A DNA stretch of 64,000 nt, taken from positions 85,954,958 to 86,018,957 of the forward strand of contig CP136069.1 in assembly GCA_032622095.1 (NCBI GenBank), read 5' to 3'. This DNA comes from Siphonodentalium dalli (taxonomy: Eukaryota > Mollusca > Scaphopoda > Gadilida > Siphonodentaliidae). A model generated the notes under the pieces. It ran no database searches, was not told the origin of the DNA, and saw nothing but the letters and a program-made list of their open reading frames with translations. The translations under genes and the position numbers were made by a program. Positions 11,901 to 24,930 of this stretch are shown in pieces; within the stretch, counting starts at the first letter, position 1; each line of letters starts with the position of its first letter.

Positions 11901-14900
11901 AGACTGACTAGTAATACACACTCAGACTGACTAGTAATACACACTCAGACTGACCAGTAATACACACTCAGACTGACTAGTAATACACACTCAGACTGAC
12001 TAGTAATACACACTCAGACTGACTAGTATTACACACTCAGACTGACTAGTAATACACACTCAGACTGACAAGTAATACACACTCAGACTGACTGGTAATA
12101 CCCACTCAGACTGACCAGTAATACACACTCAGACTGACTAGCAATACACACTCAGACTGACTAGTAATACCCACTCAGACTGACCAGTAATACACACTCA
12201 GACTGACTAGCAATACACACTCAGACTGACTAGTAATACCCACTCAGACTGACCAGTAATACACACTCAGACTGACTAGCAATACACACTCAGACTGACT
12301 AGTAATACACACTCAGACTGACAAGGAACACCCACTCAGACTGACTGGTAATACCCACTCAGACTGACTAGTAATACACACTCAGACTGACCAGTAATAC
12401 ACACTCAGACTGACTAGCAATACACACTCAGACTGACTAGCAATACACACTCAGACTGACTAGCAATACACACTCAGACTGACTAGCAATACACACTCAG
12501 ACTGACTAGCAATACACACTCAGACTGACTGGTAATACCCACTCAGACTGACTAGTAATACACACTCAGACTGACAAGTAATACACACTCAGACTGACTA
12601 GTAATACACACTCAGACTGACCAGTAATACCCACTCAGACTGACCAGTAATACCCACTCAGACTGACCAGTAATACACACTCAGACTGACTAGCAATACA
12701 CACTCAGACTGACTAGTAATACACACTCAGACTGACTAGTAATACACACTCAGACTGACCAGTAATACACACTCAGACTGACTAGTATTACACACTCAGA
12801 CTGACAAGTAATACACACTCAGACTGACTAGTAATACACACTCAGACTGACTAGTAATACACACTCAGACTGACTAGTAATACACACTCAGACTGACCAG
12901 TAATACACACTCAGACTGACCAGTAATACACACTCAGACTGACTAGTAATACACACTCAGACTGACCAGTAATACACACTCAGACTGACCAGTAATACAC
13001 ACTCAGACTGACCAGTAATACACACTCAGACTGACTAGTAATACACACTCAGACTGACTAGTAATACACACTCAGACTGACCAGTAATACACACTCAGAC
13101 TGACCAGTAATACACACTCAGACTGACTAGTAATACACACTCAGACTGACAAGTAATACACACTCAGACTGACTAGTAATACACACTCAGACTGACTAGT
13201 AATACACACTCAGACTGACTAGTAATACCCACTCAGACTGACTATTAATACACACTCAGACTGACTAGTAATACCCACTCAGACTGACTAGTAATACACA
13301 CTCAGACTGACTAGTAATACCCACTCAGACTGACTAGTAACACACACTCAGACTGACTAGTAATACACACTCAGACTGACTAGTAATACCCACTCAGACT
13401 GACTAGTAATACACACTCAGACTGACTAGTAATACACACTCAGACTGACTAGTAATACACACTCAGACTGACTAGTAATACCCACTCAGACTGACTAGTA
13501 ATACACACTCAGACTGACTAGTAATACCCACTCAGACTGACTAGTAATACACACTCAGACTGACTAGTAATACACACTCAGACTGACTAGTAATTAATAC
13601 ACACTCAGACTGACTAGTAATACCCACTCAGACTGACTAGTAATACACACTCAGACTGACTAGTAATACACACTCAGACTGACTAGTAATACCCACTCAG
13701 ACTGACTAGTAATACACACTCAGACTGACCAGTAATACACACTCAGACTGACTAGTAATACCCACTCAGACTGACTAGTAATACACACTCAGACTGACTA
13801 GTAATACACACTCAGACTGACTAGTAATACACACTCAGACTGACTAGTAATACACACTCAGACTGACTAGTAATACACACTCAGACTGACCAGTAATACA
13901 CACTCAGACTGACTAGTAATACACACTCAGACTGACTAGTAATACACACTCAGACTGACCATTAATACACACTCAGACTGACTAGTAATACACACTCAGA
14001 CTGACTAGTAATACACACTCAGACTGACCAGTAATACACACTCAGACTGACTAGTAATACACACTCAGACTGACTAGTAATACACACTCAGACTGACCAG
14101 TAATACACACTCAGACTGACCAGTAATACACACTCAGACTGACCAGTAATACACACTCAGACTGACTAGTAATACACACTCAGACTGACCAGTAATACAC
14201 ACTCAGACTGACTAGTTACACACTCAGACTGACCAGTAATACACACTCAGACTGACTAGTAATACACACTCAGACTGACTAGTAATACTCACTCAGACTG
14301 ACTAGTAATACACACTCAGACTGACTAGTAATACACACTCAGACTGACCAGTAATACACACTCAGACTGACTAGTAATACACACTCAGACTGACTAGTAA
14401 TACACACTCAGACTGACTAGTAATACACACTCAGACTGACTAGTAATACACACTCAGACTGACTAGTAATACACACTCAGACTGACCAGTAATACACACT
14501 CAGACTGACTAGTAATACACACTCAGACTGACTAGTAATACACACTCAGACTGACTAGTAATACACACTCAGACTGACTAGTAATACACACTCAGACTGA
14601 CTAGTAATACACACTCAGACTGACTAGTAATACACACTCAGACTGACTAGTAATACACTCTCAGACTGACTAGTAATACACACTCAGACTGACTAGTAAT
14701 ACACACTCAGACTGACTAGTAATACACACTCAGACTGACTAGTAATACACACTCAGACTGACTAGTAATACACACTCAGACTGACTAGTAATACACACTC
14801 AGACTGACTAGTAATACACACTCAGACTGACCAGTAATACACACTCAGACTGACCAGTAATACACACTCAGACTGACTAGTAATACACACTCAGACTGAC

Positions 14901-17900
14901 TAGTAATACACACTCAGACTGACTAGTAATACACACTCAGACTGACTAGTAATACACACTCAGACTGACTAGTAATACACACTCAGACTGACCAGTAATA
15001 CACACTCAGACTGACTAGTAATACACACTCAGACTGACTAGTAATACACACTCAGACTGACTAGTAATACACACTCAGACTGACTAGTAATACACACTCA
15101 GACTGACCAGTAATACACACTCAGACTGACCAGTAATACACACTCAGACTGACTAGTAATACACACTCAGACTGACTAGTAATACACACTCAGACTGACT
15201 AGTAATACACACTCAGACTGACTAGTAATACACACTCAGACTGACCAGTAATACACACTCAGACTGACCAGTAATACACACTCAGACTGACTAGTAATAC
15301 CCACTCAGACTGACTAGTAATACACACTCAGACTGACCAGTAATACACACTCAGACTGACCAGTAATACACACTCTGACTGACTAGTAATACACACTCAG
15401 ACTGACCAGTAATACACACTCAGACTGACTAGTAATACACACTCAGACTGACTAGTAATACACACTCAGACTGACTAGTAATACACACTCAGACTGACTA
15501 GTAATACACACTCAGACTGACCAGTAATACACACTCAGACTGACTAGTAATACACACTCAGACTGACTAGTAATACACACTCAGACTGACCAGTAATACA
15601 CACTCAGACTGACCAGTAATACACACTCAGACTGACTAGTAATACACACTCAGACTGACTAGTAATACACACTCAGACTGACTAGTAATACCCACTCAGA
15701 CTGACTAGTAATACCCACTCAGACTGACCAGTAATACACACTCAGACTGACCAGTAATACACACTCAGACTGACCAGTAATACACACTCAGACTGACCAG
15801 TAATACACACTCAGACTGACCAGTAATACACACTCAGACTGACCAGTAATACACACTCAGACTGACAAGTAATACACACTCAGACTGACCAGTAATACAC
15901 ACTCAGACTGACTAGTAATACACACTCAGACTGACCAGTAATACACACTCAGACTGACTAGTAATACACACTCAGACTGACCAGTAATACACACTCAGAC
16001 TGACTAGTAATACACACTCAGACTGACTAGTAATACACACTCAGACTGACTAGTAATACACACTCAGACTGACAAGTAATACACACTCAGACTGACCAGT
16101 AATACACACTCAGACTGACTAGTAATACACACTCAGACTGACTAGTAATACACACTCAGACTGACTAGTAATACACACTCAGACTGACAAGTAATACACA
16201 CTCAGACTGACCAGTAATACACACTCAGACTGACTAGTAATACACACTCAGACTGACCAGTAATACACACTCAGACTGACTAGTAATACACACTCAGACT
16301 GACTAGTAATACACACTCAGACTGACTAGTAATACACACTCAGACTGACCAGTAATACACACTCAGACTGACTAGTAATACACACTCAGACTGACCAGTA
16401 ATACACACTCAGACTGACCAGTAATACACACTCAGACTGACTAGTAATACACACTCAGACTGACCAGTAATACACACTCAGACTGACCAGTAATACACAC
16501 TCAGACTGACCAGTAATACACACTCAGACTGACTAGTAATACACACTCAGACTGACTAGTAATACACACTCAGACTGACTAGTAATACACACTCAGACTG
16601 ACCAGTAATACACACTCAGACTGACCAGTAATACACACTCAGACTGACCAGTAATACACACTCAGACTGACTAGTAATACACACTCAGACTGACAAGTAA
16701 TACACACTCAGACTGACTAGTAATACACACTCAGACTGACTAGTAATACACACTCAGACTGACTAGTAATACACACTCAGACTGACTAGTAATACACACT
16801 CAGACTGACCAGTAATACACACTCAGACTGACTAGTAATACACACTCAGACTGACCAGTAATACACACTCAGACTGACCAGTAATACACACTCAGACTGA
16901 CTAGTAATACACACTCAGACTGACCAGTACTACACACTCAGACTGACTAGTAATACACACTCAGACTGACCAGTAACACACACTCAGACTGACTAGTAAT
17001 ACACACTCAGACTGACTAGTAATACCCACTCAGACTGACTAGTAATACACACTCAGACTGACCAGTAATACACACTCAGACTGACTAGTAATACACACTC
17101 AGACTGACCAGTAATACACACTCAGACTGACCAGTAATACACACTCAGACTGACCAGTAATACACACTCAGACTGACCAGTAATACACACTCAGACTGAC
17201 TAGTAATACACACTCAGACTGACCAGTAATACACACTCAGACTGACTAGTAATACCCACTCAGACTGACTAGTAATACCCACTCAGACTGACTAGTAACA
17301 CACACTCAGACTGACTAGTAATACACACTCAGACTGACTAGTAATACCCACTCAGACTGACCAGTAATACACACTCAGACTGACCAGTAATACACACTCA
17401 GACTGACTAGTAATACACACTCAGACTGACCAGTAATACACACTCAGACTGACTAGTAATACACACTCAGACTGACCAGTAATACACACTCAGACTGACT
17501 AGTAATACACACTCAGACTGACTAGTAATACACACTCAGACTGACTAGTAATACACACTCAGACTGACTAGTAATACACACTCAGACTGACTAGTAATAC
17601 GCACTCTGGCTGACTAGTAATACACACTCAGACTGACAAGTAATACACACTCAGACTGACTAGTAATACACACTCAGACTGACTAGTAATACACACTCAG
17701 ACTGACTAGTAATACACACTCAGACTGACCAGTAATACACACTCAGACTGACTAGTAATACACACTAAGACTGACTAGTAATACACACTCAGACTGACTA
17801 GTATTACACACTCAGACTGACTAGTAATACACACTCAGACTGACAAGTAATACACACTCAGACTGACTAGTAATACACACTCAGACTGACAAGTAATACA

Positions 17901-20900
17901 CACTCAGACTGACTAGTAATACACACTCAGACTGACTAGTATTACACACTCAGACTGACTAGTAATACACACTCAGACTGACCAGTAATACACACTCAGA
18001 CTGACTAGTAATACACACTCAGACTGACTAGTAATACACACTCAGACTGACAAGTAATACACACTCAGACTGACCAGTAATACACACTCAGACTGACTAG
18101 TAATACACACTCAGACTGACAAGTAATACACACTCAGACTGACTAGTAATACACACTCAGACTGACTAGTAATACACACTCAGACTGACAAGTAATACAC
18201 ACTCAGACTGACTAGTAATACACACTCAGACTGACCAGTAATACACACTCAGACTGACTAGCAATACACACTCAGACTGACTAGTAATACACACTCAGAC
18301 TGACAAGGAACACACACTCAGACTGACTGGTAATACACACTCAGACTGACTAGCAATACACACTCAGACTGACTAGTAATACACACTCAGACTGACAAGG
18401 AACACACTCAGACTGACTGGTAATACCCACTCAGACTGACCAGTAATACACACTCAGACTGACTAGCAATACACACTCAGACTGACTAGTAATACCCACT
18501 CAGACTGACCAGTAATACACACTCAGACTGACTAGCAATACACACTCAGACTGACTAGTAATACCCACTCAGACTGACCAGTAATACACACTCAGACTGA
18601 CTAGCAATACACACTCAGACTGACTAGTAATACACACTCAGACTGACAAGGAACACACACTCAGACTGACTGGTAATACCCACTCAGACTGACTAGTAAT
18701 ACACACTCAGACTGACCAGTAATACACACTCAGACTGACTAGCAATACACACTCAGACTGACTAGCAATACACACTCAGACTGACTAGCAATACACACTC
18801 AGACTGACTAGCAATACACACTCAGACTGACTAGCAATACACACTCAGACTGACTGGTAATACCCACTCAGACTGACTAGTAATACACACTCAGACTGAC
18901 AAGTAATACACACTCAGACTGACTAGTAATACACACTCAGACTGACCAGTAATACCCACTCAGACTGACCAGTAATACCCACTCAGAGTCTCAGACTGAC
19001 CAGTAATACACACTCAGACTGACTAGCAATACACACTCAGACTGACTAGTAATACACACTCAGACTGACTAGTAATACACACTCAGACTGACCAGTAATA
19101 CACACTCAGACTGACTAGTATTACACACTCAGACTGACAAGTAATACACACTCAGACTGACTAGTAATACACACTCAGACTGACTAGTAATACACACTCA
19201 GACTGACTAGTAACACACACTCAGACTGACTAGTAATACACACTCAGACTGACTAGTAATACCCACTCAGACTGACTAGTAATACACACTCAGACTGACT
19301 AGTAATACACACTCAGACTGACCAGTAATACACACTCAGACTGACTAGTAATACACACTCAGACTGACAAGTAATACACACTCAGACTGACTAGTAATAC
19401 ACACTCAGACTGACTAGTAATACACACTCAGACTGACTAGTAATACCCACTCAGACTGACTATTAATACACACTCAGACTGACTAGTAATACCCACTCAG
19501 ACTGACTAGTAATACACACTCAGACTGACTAGTAACACACACTCAGACTGACTAGTAATACACACTCAGACTGACTAGTAATACCCACTCAGACTGACTA
19601 GTAATACACACTCAGACTGACTAGTAATACACACTCAGACTGACTAGTAATACACACTCAGACTGACCAGTAATACACACTCAGACTGACTAGTAATACA
19701 CACTCAGACTGACCAGTAATACACACTCAGACTGACCAGTAATACACACTCAGACTGACTAGTAATACACACTCAGACTGACCAGTACTACACACTCAGA
19801 CTGACTAGTAATACACACTCAGACTGACCAGTAACACACACTCAGACTGACTAGTAATACACACTCAGACTGACTAGTAATACCCACTCAGACTGACTAG
19901 TAATACACACTCAGACTGACCAGTAATACACACTCATACTGACTAGTAATACACACTCAGACTGACCAGTAATACACACTCAGACTGACCAGTAATACAC
20001 ACTCAGACTGACCAGTAATACACACTCAGACTGACCAGTAATACACACTCAGACTGACTAGTAATACACACTCAGACTGACCAGTAATACACACTCAGAC
20101 TGACTAGTAATACCCACTCAGACTGACTAGTAATACCCACTCAGACTGACTAGTAACACACACTCAGACTGACTAGTAATACACACTCAGACTGACTAGT
20201 AATACCCACTCATACTGACCAGTAATACACACTCAGACTGACCAGTAATACACACTCAGACTGACTAGTAATACACACTCAGACTGACCAGTAATACACA
20301 CTCAGACTGACTAGTAATACACACTCAGACTGACCAGTAATACACACTCAGACTGACTAGTAATACACACTCAGACTGACTAGTAATACACACTCAGACT
20401 GACTAGTAATACACACTCAGACTGACTAGTAATACACACTCAGACTGACTAGTAATACGCACTCTGGCTGACTAGTAATACACACTCAGACTGACAAGTA
20501 ATACACACTCAGACTGACTAGTAATACACACTCAGACTGACTAGTAATACACACTCAGACTGACTAGTAATACACACTCAGACTGACCAGTAATACACAC
20601 TCAGACTGACTAGTAATACACACTCAGACTGACTAGTAATACACACTCAGACTGACTAGTATTACACACTCAGACTGACTAGTAATACACACTCAGACTG
20701 ACAAGTAATACACACTCAGACTGACTAGTAATACACACTCAGACTGACAAGTAATACACACTCAGACTGACTAGTAATACACACTCAGACTGACTAGTAT
20801 TACACACTCAGACTGACTAGTAATACACACTCAGACTGACCAGTAATACACACTCAGACTGACTAGTAATACACACTCAGACTGACTAGTAATACACACT

Positions 20901-22710
20901 CAGACTGACAAGTAATACACACTCAGACTGACCAGTAATACACACTCAGACTGACTAGTAATACACACTCAGACTGACAAGTAATACACACTCAGACTGA
21001 CTAGTAATACACACTCAGACTGACTAGTAATACACACTCAGACTGACAAGTAATACACACTCAGACTGACTAGTAATACACACTCAGACTGACCAGTAAT
21101 ACACACTCAGACTGACTAGCAATACACACTCAGACTGACTAGTAATACACACTCAGACTGACAAGGAACACACACTCAGACTGACTGGTAATACACACTC
21201 AGACTGACTAGCAATACACACTCAGACTGACTAGTAATACACACTCAGATTGACAAGGAACACACACTCAGACTGACTGGTAATACCCACTCAGACTGAC
21301 CAGTAATACACACTCAGACTGACTAGCAATACACACTCAGACTGACTAGTAATACCCACTCAGACTGACCAGTAATACACACTCAGACTGACTAGCAATA
21401 CACACTCAGACTGACTAGTAATACCCACTCAGACTGACCAGTAATACACACTCAGACTGACTAGCAATACACACTCAGACTGACTAGTAATACACACTCA
21501 GACTGACAAGGAACACACACTCAGACTGACTGGTAATACCCACTCAGACTGACTAGTAATACACACTCAGACTGACCAGTAATACACACTCAGACTGACT
21601 AGCAATACACACTCAGACTGACTAGCAATACACACTCAGACTGACTAGCAATACACACTCAGACTGACTAGCAATACACACTCAGACTGACTAGCAATAC
21701 ACACTCAGACTGACTGGTAATACCCACTCAGACTGACTAGTAATACACACTCAGACTGACAAGTAATACACACTCAGACTGACTAGTAATACACACTCAG
21801 ACTGACCAGTAATACCCACTCAGACTGACCAGTAATACCCACTCAGACTGACCAGTAATACACACTCAGACTGACTAGCAATACACACTCAGACTGACTA
21901 GTAATACACACTCAGACTGACTAGTAATACACACTCAGACTGACCAGTAATACACACTCAGACTGACTAGTATTACACACTCAGACTGACAAGTAATACA
22001 CACTCAGACTGACTAGTAATACACACTCAGACTGACTAGTAATACACACTCAGACTGACTAGTAATACACACTCAGACTGACCAGTAATACACACTCAGA
22101 CTGACCAGTAATACACACTCAGACTGACTAGTAATACACACTCAGACTGACCAGTAATACACACTCAGACTGACTAGTAATACACACTCAGACTGACTAG
22201 TAATACACACTCAGACTGACCAGTAATACACACTCAGACTGGCCAGTAATACACACTCAGACTGACTAGTAATTCACACTCAGACTGACAAGTAATACAC
22301 ACTCAGACTGACTAGTAATACACACTCAGACTGACTAGTAATACACACTCAGACTGACTAGTAATACCCACTCAGACTGACTATTAATACACACTCAGAC
22401 TGACTAGTAATACCCACTCAGACTGACTAGTAATACACACTCAGACTGACTAGTAATACCCACTCAGACTGACTAGTAACACACACTCAGACTGACTAGT
22501 AATACACACTCAGACTGACTAGTAATACCCACTCAGACTGACTAGTAATACACACTCAGACTGACTAGTAATACACACTCAGACTGACTAGTAATACACA
22601 CTCAGACTGACTAGTAATACCCACTCAGACTGACTAGTAATACACACTCAGACTGACTAGTAATACACACTCAGACTGACTAGTAATACACACTCAGACT
22701 GACTAGTAAT
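8971..22710. repeat. 23-bp satellite array, left block (~13.7 kb, ~600 units)
   Basis: A near-perfect tandem array whose unit is 23 bases; 19 of them read CACACTCAGACTGACTAGT, preceded by AATA. Common variants are CCAGT, CAAGT, CAAGGAA and CTAGCAAT at the junction, CCCACTC for CACACTC, and a rare GCACTCTGGCTGA unit at 10191, 11824, 17599 and 20457. Most units contain the palindrome ACTAGT. Because 23 is not a multiple of 3, every frame meets a stop within 69 bases on both strands, so it is non-coding. It lies entirely inside a DOT1L intron. Unit counts are length divided by 23. Confidence 0.98.
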
Positions 22711-23232
22711 GGGCCATTCCACGCAAAGTGGTCCACACCACACAAAAATTCAAATTGGACTCAAGATCACAATTTATTTTTTTTCTCCATAATGTTGATC
22801 CAATTTATCAGGAAAAAATATTTGTATGTGGATTATACATGTGTATGCCTTGCACATCAGTATTCAAACTTATGGCTACTATAGCCAAACAATTGATCCT
22901 ATTCATGTTGAAATGCTGATGCTGTCTAGGAAAAAATGTTACGATTAACAAACTGATTCACATGTCATTTTACAAACAAAGACCACCTTATTCTGTAAGC
23001 ATGCCTGCTACTTGGATATATGATGTATATCAAGAAAAAAAATTGTCAGGAAATTCGCATTTGGCTTGTAACACACGTGACAGAATTAACAGTGTTTTTT
23101 ACTTAAAACTGGAAATACTGCACAATGTTTCACATTATTACATATTCAAAGGTAGAAACGTTCCCGGACAATTTCGGGGAAATCTTGTGGAACTTGATCA
23201 CTACATAATGCCCATATGCATGGTTTATTTTC

Positions 23233-23262
23233 TGTAACACACGTGACGTCACGTGTGTTACA
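23233..23262. promoter_or_regulatory. 30-bp perfect palindrome: two CACGTG E-boxes flanking a CRE-like TGACGTCA
   Basis: The half-site TGTAACACACGTGAC is followed directly by its exact reverse complement. The centre reads CACGTGACGTCACGTG, that is E-box, CRE core TGACGTCA, E-box. Known binders of CACGTG (USF, MITF/TFE, Myc/Max) and of TGACGTCA (CREB/ATF) are suggested by motif only. It lies in the transposon, so a transposase-binding site is equally plausible. No transcript start was identified nearby. Confidence 0.6.
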
Positions 23263-24513
23263 AAAATGACACATGGCTTATAGTGATTGAAAACATGGGT
23301 CCAAGACTTCTGAAAGCTGTTTCTATATTAATTATGTTGCTAATATCTGTAAACAGACTAGATTCACACACTCATTTGGATATGTTAATTAATTTCTGAC
23401 ATCTGCGGCTAAACATTAGAACCTGTTCTGAACTGAACGCATCACAGGTGTCTGGCTAACACCTCCACATACAGATTATCAATAGGAAAATCATAATATT
23501 GATCTCAAAACAGATCTGCAGACTCCTCTATGCCAAAACACATCTGACATATGATCCTTTATATTGGTCTGACTATAAGTGGACTGTCACATCTTTTCAA
23601 TGATAGATCTTAGTAATCCAAAATACAATAATTAATCAATATTAATTAGAAAATGGATTAAAATTACACTGATGAGGTGTATGCATCGGGTCTTAATTGT
23701 GCATGGTTGACTCATTTTATCTGGTAAAATAGCAAATTGACAAATAATCTTTTACATGTACTTCCAAAAGTTACAAAACCCACTATTTCTGGCCCCCAGT
23801 CATGCTCTAATACATCAAATCTACACTTGTACATGGCTCCAGAATATTTACTAAAGTGATAGGAATTATTGCATCTGCAGCATCTAGTGTACATGTACTA
23901 GTAGCAGTGAAGAGTGTTCTGTAGTTTCTTCTTGATACGGTACAGTAAGAACGAACGCTCATCTCAATTCTCTACATAACAGTTTTGGTGGCAATGAATT
24001 AAGTATGACAGTGTATATTATACCTTCACAATATCTAGAGGGATTGGTGTCATATGTTGTAAGTCATTCGTGCATTCATAATCAAGCCGATTCTGGAACA
24101 CAAGGGTGTGCACCCACAGCGTTCAATTTGAAGTTTGAAGCTTTTAATACCCATTAAGCTGGGCACATGTCTTCATTTAAGTCATATACCATACATCAGA
24201 TATATACCAGTAGGTTTCCCATTTTAGTGGTTTAAGAAAACTTAACCAAAGTATTCTCTGCAGCTAGCTTTGTTAAACAGTTAAATGGATTGTGAACAAA
24301 TACTTTCTATCTAATGATGTTGTTTACCAACAATGGTCTTTGTTTATGTCTAGTAATGTCATGTTCCCTTGTACCTCTCTTCTTATGAATTGATATTAAA
24401 TTTTGTTATGTTTTGCTGTAATATGCATCAATTCATCTTTTGAAACAAAACTTGTGCATAAAATTGACAATCGGTTATGAACCGATTGAAAATAGGATAC
24501 TTGTTTCGCACGC

Positions 24514-24919
24514 GTAACACACGTGACAGAGCGATGTAACACACGTGACAGTGAATATGCTATCAGGGCGAGAAATACATTCAACTCCCATTAAAATAAC
24601 TAATTGCACATTGAAGTAGAGTCTTTTTTCTTATTGGAAAAAAGCGCCAATTATGTATCAAACAAGTAACTTCACAGACTTTTTGCATAGAAAACAGAGA
24701 TCCTTTTTTTCTCATTTGTGCGCTGTAACACACGTGACAGTCATATACAAGCATGGTACAGTAATACATTGACTACACAGCCTTAAGGACCGATCGCATA
24801 GTTATGATGGGGTTATTATCTCGACTATACAGTGAATCATTTTATATTATATTGAATGCACACCAAATGCTGCTTGAAAATATCACCAAAATTTCGTGCA
24901 AAATGTAACACACGTGACA
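24514..24919 (+). promoter_or_regulatory. Cluster of four GTAACACACGTGACA motifs near the transposon right end
   Basis: Identical 15-base motifs start at 24514, 24536, 24725 and 24905; the last sits next to the terminal inverted repeat. Single copies also occur at 23068 and in the palindrome at 23233-23262. Repeated identical subterminal motifs on one side are typical of transposase recognition sites in several DNA transposon groups. The E-box core CACGTG makes host factor binding possible. No equivalent cluster is seen within the first 350 bases at the left end. Confidence 0.7.
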
Positions 24920-24930
24920 TGGAATGGCCC

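Noticed and set aside
8971-22710. Satellite coding for a repetitive protein
   Set aside because: The unit contains TAA, TGA and TAG, and a 23-bp period runs every frame through all phases, so stops occur within 69 bases on both strands.
22728-23237. Transposase gene in the 2.2-kb element
   Set aside because: The two open frames (63 and 91 codons) show no catalytic motif, zinc finger or similarity to a known transposase.
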